Assembly: GCF_009870125.1 (NCBI RefSeq)
Contig: NC_046679.1
Coordinates: 14,818,001-14,882,000, forward strand
DNA: 64,000 bases
Direction of reading: 5' to 3'
From: Drosophila pseudoobscura
Lineage: Eukaryota > Arthropoda > Insecta > Diptera > Drosophilidae
Below are positions 22,651-34,500 of the stretch, in pieces. Below the pieces are notes generated by a model that did no database searches, was not told where the DNA came from, and was given only the letters and a program-made list of their open reading frames with translations. A program made the position numbers and the translations under genes. Position 1 is the stretch's first letter; each line of letters starts with the position of its first letter.

Positions 22651-24309
22651 TCAATGAACCGGCACCGTGATGCGGGGCGATAAACTTTTGGTTGTGGCGC
22701 GATCGCGATTCCGGCGCTGCAAAAACAGCTTGACGGACTCGAGCGGCAGCTGGAAGTGATAGTAGGCGCAATATGGCAACGGATCCCAGTAGGCAAACAA
22801 TGCCTCCCGCTTGTCCAGCGCCGTCGTCGAAGTGCTACGCTCCAGCGACGACCAGCTCCAGTTGGTCAGATCGTCCTCGGGCAGGCCCCGCCGATGGATG
22901 CACTTCATGGCCTGGCACAGGAGCTGGGCATGCGAACGATTGTGGCAGATGTAGGGCAGGGCCACGCCCAGCCTGGTGCCCAGCGGCACAAACTGTCCGC
23001 CATGGGCGGGGGACTTTACCAGCCGAAAGCTAATGTGTCCATTGATGCTGCGCTGGAAGCGCACCTTGGCAAAGAAAGAGTGCAGCCAGATCTCGATCTG
23101 GGTCTCATCGTCGCGCCGGCAGGGCACCAGATTCTTGGTGTGATGCTCCACCCGGCAGCTCACGTTGGCCACCACACGTGAGTCCTTGACGGTGGTGCAG
23201 GTCACATAGTGATGATAGCCGGGCTGATCTCTGACCACCAGCCAGGGCTGCCGATCGCTTATCTCGTGCTGGCTGAACTTTAGCTCCGCCCTGCGATTGG
23301 GCAGAATGTACTTGTGCCGCTCCAGCACCCCCTGCATCCCAGCGGCCATCAGGATGTTCCGATAGCTGCCCACAAATCCGCTCTCGTAGATCTGCTGCAG
23401 CTGCCGCGGAGCCGTAAGGACCACATGGGCCGGCAGTGGCATCTGCTGGGCCTCGCAGCGCTGATAGAGCTGCAGGCAATCGTCCAGCTGCTGGGTCTCC
23501 TGTACGCTGGGCACAAAGCTGGCGCAGCCGAGCACCTCCAGGTGGGGCTTGGCCAGAGCATCGTAGTAGGCGGGACTGGTGGCGCACACCGGCACATAGA
23601 CGGCCGGACGCTCCTTCTTCACAATGTGGCACAGAGCGGCAATGTACTGGTCCGCATTGCTGCTGGTGGGTCGAGGCACCACATAGAACTTGTCCACGGC
23701 CGTGGAGAAGCGGGCCAGTCCGAAGAGTCCCTCGAACTCAAAGACCACAACGCGGGCACCAGATCCGTAGAAGTTTCGGGCCAAATGCAGGGTCTGAATG
23801 GTGCTGCCACAGCTCAGGAGTATCGTTCGCTGTCGCTGCGGCGTGGCCACATCCTCGTCGCCGCTGAGCAGCCACTTGACCATGGCAATGGGCACTCTCA
23901 GGAGTTTCCAGAAGATCCAAAGCAGAGCCGATAGCCAGAAACTGGGCGCCGCTATGGACAGTGGGATGTAGAGGATGTAGCGGAGCAGCGTCAGCAGGAC
24001 TCGCATCAGCAGCTGGGGCCCAAAGAGCAGCATGCGAGTGCCCAGTGGACGCTCCTGGGATTGTTGGAATTGGGACTGGGAGTGGCTGCGCAGCAGACTA
24101 CCATCGGCGGTGCGCTGGCGCCGCAGGGCCACAAAATGCTTGTGGGGTGCAGCGGCAGCGGCACCATCCTCATCCTCCGACTCGTCTTGGCTGGGATGCT
24201 CCGGTATGAGGTCCAGGGAATTGATGCGACGAAACTTGGAGCGATTCACCTGACGCAATTGCCGGGCGTGCTCCTGCCGCAACAGCAGATCGTCCAGGGT
24301 CTGGGACAT
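22651..24309 (-). CDS. Membrane-anchored pre-ATP-grasp-like protein
   Basis: Single-exon, 552 residues. An N-terminal acidic and Ser-rich region (1-90) precedes two or three hydrophobic stretches (about 92-150, including LLMRVLLTLLRYILYIPLSI and FWLSALLWIFWKLL). A soluble domain follows with a Rossmann-like opening, TILLSCGSTIQTLHLARNFYGSGARVVVFEFE, then IVKKERPAVYVPVC, which resembles the pre-ATP-grasp part of carbamoyl-phosphate-synthase-like proteins. Later segments (LQQIYESGFVGSYRNILM, QPWLVVRDQPGYHHYVTCTTV) resemble the following ATP-grasp region, but the Lys/Glu metal and ATP ligands are not obvious, so catalysis is uncertain. I do not recognise the specific gene. The start at 24309 is the first Met, preceded by stops. 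There are no visible introns. Confidence 0.8.
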   Translation of the reverse strand: MSQTLDDLLLRQEHARQLRQVNRSKFRRINSLDLIPEHPSQDESEDEDGAAAAAPHKHFVALRRQRTADGSLLRSHSQSQFQQSQERPLGTRMLLFGPQLLMRVLLTLLRYILYIPLSIAAPSFWLSALLWIFWKLLRVPIAMVKWLLSGDEDVATPQRQRTILLSCGSTIQTLHLARNFYGSGARVVVFEFEGLFGLARFSTAVDKFYVVPRPTSSNADQYIAALCHIVKKERPAVYVPVCATSPAYYDALAKPHLEVLGCASFVPSVQETQQLDDCLQLYQRCEAQQMPLPAHVVLTAPRQLQQIYESGFVGSYRNILMAAGMQGVLERHKYILPNRRAELKFSQHEISDRQPWLVVRDQPGYHHYVTCTTVKDSRVVANVSCRVEHHTKNLVPCRRDDETQIEIWLHSFFAKVRFQRSINGHISFRLVKSPAHGGQFVPLGTRLGVALPYICHNRSHAQLLCQAMKCIHRRGLPEDDLTNWSWSSLERSTSTTALDKREALFAYWDPLPYCAYYHFQLPLESVKLFLQRRNRDRATTKSLSPRITVPVH

Positions 24310-27300
24310 CTCTTTGCTTCACAAACACACTTCGCCACTCACTCACACTTCTGACACACTCTGACACCTGACTCACGGGACAGCGGACAGACAGAGACTC
24401 CGTGTAATCTTCAAGCGTTCAACTATTCAATCTTTCGCGCTTCGCTCTGGACTGCTTCGGTACTGTTGCTGGCGAAATTCGAAATGTGACTAAAGCGCGT
24501 TTTAAATAGGAGCTATACTTTAAAGCTAAGATGCACGGCTCGCCATCGCATCGCATCGTATTAATGATAACCACCCATCCCCCCACAACGACGACGTACG
24601 GCGTACAGTCGTACGGGCGTACAGACGACCCAGAGACACATGTCCGAGCTAATGAACATTGCCTATACCTATGCACTGGCAGAAAACGCAATCACTTTTT
24701 AATGCCTGATTGATTATCTTCAGGTGGGGCTTTATCGGGCTCTGATTAGTTTATTGCAGTTCTATCGATTACTAAATCTGTTTCTTAATAGTTTCTAAGG
24801 TAATTGCTATTGCGCAAAAATGTCTGGTGCATGTACTATATATAGAATCTAGAAAAATCTTATCAGTGTAGGGTGCCTCTTAGGAACAAAGATGGCTGCA
24901 TGGAAGTGTGTTTAGAAAGCTTTAAGTACCCTTGTAAGTGATTGAGTATAGATTTGTGCAGACAAAAAAATTGTTTTTTACAGTTAGGTTTGATTTCTGA
25001 AGAATTTAAAAAATGGTACATGTATATTTTGCTTTTTTCCCACATAACTTGAATATGCTAAATCTTGAGTTGAAGAACTTTATCAGCCGTCATTAAACGG
25101 TTTTAAACAACTTCGTATCTTGAGCTTAAGGACTGGGAATTATAAAGTTTTCAAATGAAAAGTTGATCATTCTTTGAGGCTATTTCCAACGAAATATCGA
25201 TTTTAGAAACTTGTTGTTTTATATTTTATTTGTATACCTTTAACGATGTCTAATTCACTTACCAATGCGAACTGAATATTTTATTTCAATTCAATAAAAT
25301 ATTAATCATTCTCTCAGTGTACTAATTAGCTACCACACACTCGTACAGCACACACGAAAGATCAGACAATGCTTTAAATGTGTGTGTGTGGACAGACGAT
25401 GATGATGATGATATGTTTACCCAAGTATTAAAGCTATTGTCGCCACCGCCACCACTATAGAGGCAGAGAGGCCTCAGATTCCCATCCGTCCGTCTGTGAT
25501 CTTTGATGATCGCTGGTGTATAAATCATCCCGGTTGCCGTGGGGCGCAACATTTGTTGATTGCAGATTGAAGGTTCGGGCGGGACGGGCGCCCCACTTGG
25601 GTGCACGTATGCCAGCCAACAAGAAGAACCATCTGCCCATCGATGGGAGCGTAGGAGCGAAGGAGCGTTGGAGCGTTGGAGCCTCTTCTCTGGCCAATGC
25701 ACATCCTCAACGAATCAGATTAGTGGCAAAAAGTGAACTTTGTTCTGTCTCTCGGAATACGTACTATATAAGGTACGAACGAGTGTGTTCAATCCCATTT
25801 ACAGTCTTTACGGCTCTTGGCTTTCCGACTTGCCGCCGCCTGATAAGAGTCTGACTATGAACCCAACCAACACTCATTAAACAAGCAACGTCCGTCGCGA
25901 CGGAGCGCCACAACAGAGGGAGGGCGAAACTTATGCTTCGAAGAAAAATAATCTCACACCTACACATAGTACACATAGTAGTCGATCGGTTCTGGTTCGG
26001 ACCGTAGATTAAAAACTGAAAGTGATGGCAAACAAAACACCTTAATTGCTTGAAATGCATAACCAATCTAGTGGACTTTGAGAGTCTACTGCATCCTATA
26101 TAGTGGATGTTGTTCTGGATTTCCATATCTATATTCTATATAGAATGTTCTATATATATTGTGTACCTGTCGTATTTGTTGGTAGTATCTCCTCAAGGTC
26201 GCCTTCTTAGGTTAAAGCCAACATACAGCTGATAACACAGCATTTAAATTTGAATTTTATTTATGTTTTTCTTTTTTTGGTTGCTGCTGATCTTTTTGCC
26301 ATTTCATTGTGTTTGGGCATTGGTTCGATTTGGTTTTTGGTTTTTGGGCTTTGGTTGCCATATAGAAATAGGAGATGCTTCAGATCTTTGTACAGATGCA
26401 TGTGTATGCAGTTCTCTGATACGGGAATACGATGGCGATAACCTCCCGCATCCCCAGGCCACCAGACTCTGGGCTCAGCGAAATGGCAGGCGGGCAGGCA
26501 GCTCTCCATCGCAATAGCATTCGAATTCGCATTCGCCGCAACCTGTGCCAGGAAACATTTTGACATTTGCATCTCTGTGGTCGCAAAAAAACACAAATCA
26601 TGAAATTTTTCGTTCCGATTTGAGGATTACGTGGTGGGAGATAATACTCGTACAGGTTGCACATCTGTAAATTTCATAAGAAAACAACTGGAGGGCCCTA
26701 TAAAAAGTGTAAGAAAATGTTGAGAGAGAAAGTCAAACAAAGATGGGAAGTCAATAAGACTTTTCATTCATTTCAAATATGATTTCTATTGAAAAGAAAT
26801 CGATGATTTTAATTAACAGATGAATGTCAATAATATAAGTGAGTCATACACATTATTAGCAGGAATAGGAATAGTTGTAACATCTGAAAACGGAATAAAA
26901 TATAGATAAGAAATGTTCCAAGATAATCTTGGAAAGATACAATAAGAAAACAAATCAAAAGATTCTATGTACTCAAGGAATTTCCACAAATATATTGACA
27001 TGGTATGAGGAAATAGTTTAATGTAAATGAAAGATAAATTATTGCTACTAGTGAAATACATAAGCAAATTTTCCTTGGTGAAACGTATGATTTCTATACA
27101 AAAGAAAACGATATAGATATGTAGTGCTTTCTGCCTTTAGCTGTAGACGCTTCTGCGTTTTTAGGAACGCTCCCGATGCCAGGATCACACTATAGTTAAA
27201 TATCGCCATCCAGAATTCCACGACATCAGTCCAAGCAGCAGACATACCTGCAAAGACAGGTATGAGTTCCCGTTCCGTCTCTCACTCACACTCAGAATAG

Positions 27301-29850
27301 CTGGACGAAACCATGACGGTCAAATATTTGCTAATGACGCCAGCCCCGGCCTCTTCATTCTCGTCTGCTCGTCTTAGTCCGTTAAATAATTGGCAACACT
27401 GAAAAAGTCGTTAAAGATGCCAAGTCTCCATTCAAACACACAATTATAACCAACACTGAAAACAGTGCTTCCATGTTGCGTGAAGTTGGATGCGCTTGAC
27501 GTCTTCGATAAAAAAGGAACTTTTTGTGGTCTTTTAGAATTTATGTATTTTGCTATAAGTATTATTTGAAAATTTAGATGCGTTGCTTCATTCGTGAATA
27601 TATAGGACATTTTTCTAAAGAGTTTTGAATATTATGTCCATCGGCTCTTCTATTTTCGTCTCTACCCACCCCTAATATATAAACTTTGTTTTATGGATGA
27701 TTTTATATCAAAAAGTACTTTAATCAATTATTTGCAATAAGTATTTATATAGAAAAATGCCTATTATTTGTGACACCCATAATAACCTTTTACAATTCAT
27801 CCTTGTCCTTTAAAATATTTTCCTTTTCCTTCTTGATTTGCGTTAAAGATGGTCTCAAGTTGTTGTTACTCTTTCTTGATTTTCTGCAATTTCGAGTATT
27901 CTTTTTGTCAGAATGTAGTTTTGGTGTTTTTTGCACGTTTATTTTCCTTTATACCCATTCAATCTGGCTAGTGTCCTCCTGTCACTTGTCATTTTCCCCA
28001 CTGTCCCCTTGCTTCAACACCAAATGCTCTTTCGAGTGTATTATCAGAAAGAGCAAAGTCCAATGTTGGTCTTCTTAAAATAACGAAAATAACACACTAT
28101 TTGGGCCTCATCTGGGACCTCTTATAGACGACAGCAAATTGGAAAATCTAGAAAGTTTTGGTGGCTTCCATTTTTAACGACCGTGTGCTTTTCCTGAATT
28201 GTTATCTTTTCTGACGTTCATTTTGTATTGCTAGAATCGGCAGGTCTCTAAATTACCTCTATATTCGATCTGCTTTTACTTTCCTCCCCAATTAATATTT
28301 CATGTTTGGACAGCCCAACGATTAGCATAATGGTTCCTTGGTAGGGTTATATCTGATTGTTATTCAATGGAAATAAATCAAATAAAAAAGGGTTAAGTGC
28401 ATTGATAGAGCCCCCAGCTCCGGCTCAATTTATTGCCCTGCTCATTGACTTATTAAACGCGGTTGGGCATGAACATGAATATGACCACCATAGGGACTTG
28501 CAACGTGGCCGCTCGTACACCCCATCTACCATGATCTAAACGCTTTCCTTGGGCTCAACCGACCGCATTCGGTATATGCTTCGAGGCACGATTTGCATTT
28601 GTTGCTCGCTGGCACGCCAAAAGCATAATTGTGAGTGGAGTGGAGTTCCACTCTCTGGCGGCACCAGAGGCTTCCCTGCCGACTGGGGAGCGTGGCGCGC
28701 AATCAATCGCGGTTGCTGGGGGCAACCAGGAATTTGTTAATTCAATGTTTATTCTACCCCAAACCCTGCCTCTGGGAGCTATGCAAAACTGCAGTTTCGA
28801 GACGGAACAGAGACCCTAATGGACGCAAGAGAAGCCATCCATCCTTCGCCTGTGTCTTTATGTAAGTTGGCACTGTATCGAGTCCTGTGTTGGCGCTCAG
28901 TTGGTTTAGTTCCTTGAATCCAGACAGTTCAGAGGGCGGTCCCTTCCACTTGGACGCATTGTTAGGCTCTGATTAACTTTCCCTCCGAAGGCGCATTAGT
29001 TGCGTATTTCCGCCTTTCGCGGAATTTGTGTCAATTGCCACCAAGGCAGAAGGAGGAGGAGGACCCTTGGAGGCGCTCGTGATAGCTTGATGAGTACTCA
29101 ATTGGCGCTTAATCAGTTAACAGCATTTTTGTGGCGCGCGTAAGGCTCGTGTGCCTCGACAAAAACGTTTCGACTACGTTACCAGCCATTTCGAAAAGTG
29201 TTTTAAAACTTGTGAAACGCTTAAAAGTGTGAAATACATATATCGGTGGAATACAAGTACCATTTATCCAGTGAGAAGTAAGTTTCAAAAGCCTGTGACT
29301 AATATTTGGGCTACTCATAAAGAAGTGACTGTAAAATGAAATAAAACAAGTTCTAGTTTAATTGAAAAAATATGTTTGTATTCCCAAGAGTCCAAGCCCA
29401 GTTTTGCTCAGATCATTTTGTGCGGCTACTGATTAAACTATAATTGACTTATTCAATAATATGGTTATATTGATAAGGCGGTTCAATTCCATGACAGGAT
29501 CAATTTAATAGTTGATGCAGCTCTCGGAAACTATAATTTTATATAACTGACAGCTCAAAAAAATGCAAAAATACTAGGGAATTGGTACGAGTTTTATATC
29601 ACTAATAAATAACGACTACAATATTCAAATAATTCGTCTAATTCTGTTTGGCTTCAGCGTTCACTTAGTTTTTCAGAGTATTGTAATTAAATTAATGGTA
29701 ATGTTATTAGATTTCCAAAAATTTAAGGAAACATTAAGGTGTTTCTAATGTTTGAATACTGGTAGTTATCCTAATATTTGATTACTAAACTCATGGGCTA
29801 TTCAGCATAACGCTGAAAATAGGAAAAAGGAATAAATGCTTTGGCTTTTG
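24310..29850. other. Gene-poor intergenic region
   Basis: No supported genes. Near 24594-24624 a CGTAC-based short repeat sits about 290 bp upstream of the pre-ATP-grasp-like ATG, possibly its promoter. A perfect 14-bp palindrome ATTCTATATAGAAT is near 26131. Around 27.96-28.06 kb is a degraded duplicate of part of the Sec63-like relic. The rest is AT-rich without coding signals. Confidence 0.5.
27960..28060 (-). repeat. Degenerate copy of part of the Sec63-like relic
   Basis: CACCAAATGCTC, TTCGAGT and TATTATCAG occur in the same order here (about 28019-28053) and near 29942-29970, with two substitutions over 29 bases. The flanking CCTGTC-CTTGTCA words also align. On the minus strand this corresponds to the part of the Sec63-like relic just after its fourth membrane segment. 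Confidence 0.6.
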
Positions 29851-29851
29851 G

Positions 29852-30732
29852 TTAATTTTTAACTGGAGTTTTCTTTGTCTGTGCAAACTGGATAGATATA
29901 ATGATACAGTCTTCCTGTCTCTTGTCAATGTCCTCCTTCACCACCAAATGCTCATTCGAGTATATTATCAGCTCAGTTGTGGCCTTCAGGATATTTTCAG
30001 TAGAACTTTCCACCAGAAAAGTAAGACAAACTATGAAAACGATATGTAACGAGGATAACCAATGCATATAGAGTCGAAGGACCACACGAGGGCAATTCCA
30101 ATGATCGGTACCCCAGGTCCTCGGGATTCTCGTAGTACGTGCTTCGGCTGAACCATGAAGTGGCCTAAGCGATGCCAACCGAGGGGTTCTTCTGCATAAC
30201 GCGTGACAATTATAACTGAACTGGTAGCGTTTTTGCAGGAAAGATAAAACTATCGAGGAAAATTATAACTAAACTGAATATTAAACGAATAAATAATGTT
30301 ATCTGGATGCAGCACCATGTTGACTTTGTGGTAGGCCTTTTGGATCTCCTGCAACGTTGCCTCAGGGCCCACATTCCAGATCCTGAAGGGATTCAAGATT
30401 TCTACCCTTTTCTCGAACTGGATTGGCACTCGCAGAATCCATGGCTGCAAAAAGGATGGACCAATTCGAATGGACCTTCGACAGTCCAGTGTTCTTTTGC
30501 TGGCATCGTCACGGAAGCGTGAATCAAGAATCTCTTTTTCCCACACAAAATTCTTTTGATACACAATATCTAAAAACACAGTCATTCTAATATTTAAGAT
30601 TATTTTGCAAAAGAAACCGATGAACTCCTTTTCTGAAGGTTTTTCCCAGTCATAATCTCTACTATCTGTTCCATCGATTGAACATAAAGTCTTCCAGCTC
30701 CACTTATAAACAAAGTAGAAATATATTTATGA
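29852..30732 (-). pseudogene. Decayed Sec63-like (J-domain translocon) gene
   Basis: Minus-strand pieces match successive parts of Sec63, the ER membrane J-protein that recruits BiP to the translocon. An open frame from about 30730 to 30253 ends in ILNPFRIWNVGPEATLQEI and KAYHKVNMVLHPD, a J-domain start with the HPD triad. About 100 bp later a different frame gives RESRGPGVPIIGIALVW (family: NPDGPG...FGIALP.W). A further frame gives HIVFIVCLTFLVESSTENIL followed by KATTELIIYS (family: membrane helix, then SGDKVLL.TTQ). The three parts need at least two frame changes, and no clean GT-AG introns join them, so I call it a pseudogene. Most of the Brl/Sec63 domain is absent. A strongly diverged functional gene with odd introns is the alternative. 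Confidence 0.65.
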
Positions 30733-31567
30733 ACAATTCACGATCTCCATTAAAATATAGCCATTATAATGAGACATAAACTTGTACTCGCACTCGTGCA
30801 AGTATCTCTCTATCTTCGATTAGAACTAAAATAGAAAGTCCTGCCAATCTGTTCAGCGATTGCATGCCAAATCATAGTCGAAATGTTATTTTGTTTTTAC
30901 TGTTTGCATAAATGTCATTGGTGGTACCGAGAGTAGGGTGGAGGTGGCATGGAGATGGAGATGGGGTCAGAGGGCACAGCATAAGAAGCTCAAAATTAGA
31001 AGACGCATTCGTGTCAAAAGAAGTTTCAACAACGAAGGAAATATTGTTTATTAAAATAAATACGAGGACACGGAATTATGATGCGACTCCTTAATGGGAG
31101 AACGAGGAGTGGGGGAGGTTGGCAGGGTCCTTGGAGGGGAGCGACAGTAAACACAAAACACTCGCTGTCCTGGTGACAGACGGTACAATGCGTGTCCTCA
31201 AGTGGATTTCAGAAATATCATTCGGCTTGTATGGATCGTTTCTTCATAATGAGGGGGGCCTGGGGGCTGGGTTCCTGGAACTTGTTTATTTGCGAGGAAT
31301 CCTCGGCCGCCTGCTTTTTGGGGGCTGTCATGGTGACCCCTTTCCCGGGGTCTGGGAACATGGCAATGTGTGTGTGGCACGGCAGGGTCGTGGCTCATGG
31401 CGCCCGGAACAAGTTAATAAATCAATTTGAGGAAACTTATTGAGGCGCGAAAGTTTCGTTTGGGAAAAAGTTTTCCCCCTAATGCACACGCAACGCGAAA
31501 CCGCAAAGCAATTTCTAACCGGAAAGGAATCCCAGAATTGAAATCAGTTTTCGCTCCCAATCCACAG
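30733..31567. other. Rootletin upstream region
   Basis: Noncoding sequence between the Sec63-like relic and the Rootletin start. An in-frame open stretch runs from 31427 into the Rootletin frame, but a splice-acceptor-like sequence (CGCTCCCAATCCACAG) directly abuts the ATG at 31568, so an upstream noncoding exon is possible. Confidence 0.45.
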
Positions 31568-34500
31568 ATGCAGGCGTATCGCGATAACTTCAAGCAAACG
31601 CCCTGCCCATCGGCCGTCGACCTTCAGGCGGCGTCATCGTCGTCGGCCGCGGCACCACCCCCACATCCACCTTCCTCCAACGCCTCCACGCGCCTGCCCT
31701 TCTCGCGCCTCCAGCGGGGGCGTGACCGAGACCCATCGGCCAGTGGCTCAGGCATCCTTACACCCAGAATGATGAGCCCCGGGCCCCAGCCCACAGCGGG
31801 CGCCGGAGAGACCTCCACTGCGCTGCTGCGTCAGAACCAGGAGCTGCGGCAACGCCTGGCGGACGAATCGCACAGCTATCGGCGACGCCTGGACACCTAC
31901 AAGCAGGCGCAGCACAATCAGGCGAATCTCGTGAGCCGCCTCCAGTCCAAGATCCAGCAGTACAGACAGCGATGCAGCGATCTGGAGGATCGCATGCACG
32001 AGACCATCAAGCCGACGATGGCGGCAGGACCCAAGCTGACGACAGGACCCACCACCAGTCAGGTCTTGGTGAGTATCGGATTGGAGGAAGCAACCTATAA
32101 CCATCTAATTTGTATCCTTTGACAGTGCTCTACATCCTTGACCCTTGGCGGCCAGAACAGTCTGCCCTGCAGCTCCTCTCTGGACTCACCACCGCCCAGC
32201 TGCAGTCGGGACTATGGCCATGAGGACGGCACCAGCGAGCTCTGCCGGAAGTTGGAGGAGGAGCATCTACGCTGCGAGCAGATCCTGGCCCAGAACAATG
32301 CCTTGCGGCAGCAGCTGGAGGAGTCCAATCGCACGAACGAGGCGCTGACCAACGATCTGCAGAAACTGACCAACGACTGGTCGGGGCTGAGGGACGAGCT
32401 GCTCATCAAGGAGGATGAGTTCAAGGAGGAGGAGCAGGCCTTCAAGGACTACTACAACAGCGAGCACAATCGCCTGCTGAAGATGTGGCGCGAGGTGGTG
32501 GCCGTGAAGCGCTCCTTCAAGGAAATGCAATCGGCCATGAAGCAGGAGGTGGCCAAGATGGGCCAGGAGATTAGCTGCGTGGGCAAGGACATCAATGGGT
32601 GCACTGCCTCGGTGGCCTTCACGCAGCAGCAGGCCAAGCGGGCGGCCGACGAGGAGCTAAAGCAGTCCCATCGCATCAGCGACGAACTGCAGCATCAGCT
32701 GGCCACGCTCAAGGTCCAGTACGAGAGTGCGCGGCACGAGATCATGGAGCGTGATCAGCGGCTGCTCGAGCTGATGAATCAGCTGAAGAAGCTGGAGGAT
32801 CGGTGCGGCCAGGCCGAGTCCCAGGCGGCGCTGGCCAGCCGCTACAGCGACGAGATCGAGCGGCTGAACAATTCCATGCGCGAGATTGCGCAAGCCGTCG
32901 TTCAAGATGCCGAGAATGCGGATCGCGAGGCAGACGCTGAGGTCACCGGCGGGGCCATGCAGCACATGCATCTGACGCGTGATGCCGCCTCCGCGGCTGG
33001 TACCGGTACCGGCACTGCCGGTGGAGGTGGCGGTGGCAAATCTCCGCGTCGCAATTCGACCCGAGCGTCCCAGGCCTTCGCCGAGGGCACCATCTCCGCC
33101 GTCCAGGCGGCCCTCCACAAGTACCAGCTGGCCCTCCACGACATCCAGGTGAAGTTCCAGCACACCAGCGAGACGCTGCGCTCCACCAAGTCCCAGCTGG
33201 ACACCAGCGAGGGCACTAAGCAGCTCCTAACCACCAAGATGCAGCAGCTCACCGAGAAGCTGGACTCGAGCAACTCCAAGCTCTCGGAGCTCCTGCAGGA
33301 GCGTGAAAGCCTCCAGAAGAGCCTCGACGATGTCCGCACCCAGAAACAGCAGTCGGAGATGGGACGCGCTGATATCAATAACGCGGTGAGTGGGTGTCAG
33401 AGCCACAGATAGTCACAGTCGGATGAGAGATAACTCGAAAAGTCTGATCTCAGATCAACCCATAGATTCTACAAATGTTTCCAAGTGAAATTTCTGTTGA
33501 TCTATATTTTTTACACATTTAACTCCGGGATGAGGTCACATGCACTCGGGAACGGTTGAAAACGTAGACGCTTTTAGGGAGGTGCTCTATGAACCTGGAT
33601 GATTGGTAGACTAAGATAGATAGGAAGAGATAGATAGATATATAGACAAGTAGATGGATAGATATATCAATAGATGGATAGGTTGGATAGAAAGGAATAT
33701 ATGTAGATTGTAGGTATGAATATACATAGAACGAAGGGAAGATAGAAAAATGGTATAACAGAGGATAACTATAGAAATAAGTATCTACAGAATATTAAGA
33801 AGATAGATAAATAGAAAGATGGTAGATAGGAGGATGGCTAGATTGAGTTTCGTGGATAGGAATCGATAGGATCGATAAATAGATATGTGGTAGATGCTCG
33901 TTAATAGGTTGCTAAAGTACTGTAATAGCTGAACCTAACATATTTAAATAAATTAATATAATTACTAGTAATATTTACGACAAATTTATATATAGATGAG
34001 AATGATATATCCACAGATACATATAGGTATGGTACAGTGAATAGAAAAAGTATAGTTAGAACATAAAGACAGGCATTATATATCCATCCATATATAGATT
34101 TATTTAGAAATAGATTATACTGTATTGTATTTTGGGTTCTACCTGATAGATCTGCTTATACGAGACGTCTATAGTATAAGCAAACTTGACATCGATCTAT
34201 ATGTAGGTAGACATGTACAATATAGAGATGAATTGATAGACCCATAAGCCGACTTAACAGATAGCTAATGAAATATATAGAAAGAAATTTAAGTGTTATT
34301 TAATAGGGCTGTCTGGCTTTGAAGGTAAAGCTGCATACGCAGCACAAAATAAAGCCTAGTAAAGCGAAAACGTGCATATTTGCTCGCCCTAAAAATAGCC
34401 AACAAAAAGTAGTATTCCATAATAGCATTGATCTGTATTGGATCTGTATAACAACCTTTTTTCCTTTAGTTTGAGAGTCTCAGCGGGGAGTACGAGAAGC

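Noticed and set aside
22773-24354. Several long frames overlapping the pre-ATP-grasp-like gene on both strands
   Set aside because: Shadows of a GC-rich coding exon, lacking domains of their own.
31427-31567. N-terminal 47-residue extension of Rootletin
   Set aside because: In frame, but an acceptor-like CCAATCCACAG abuts the inner ATG, and the length without the extension already fits the family.
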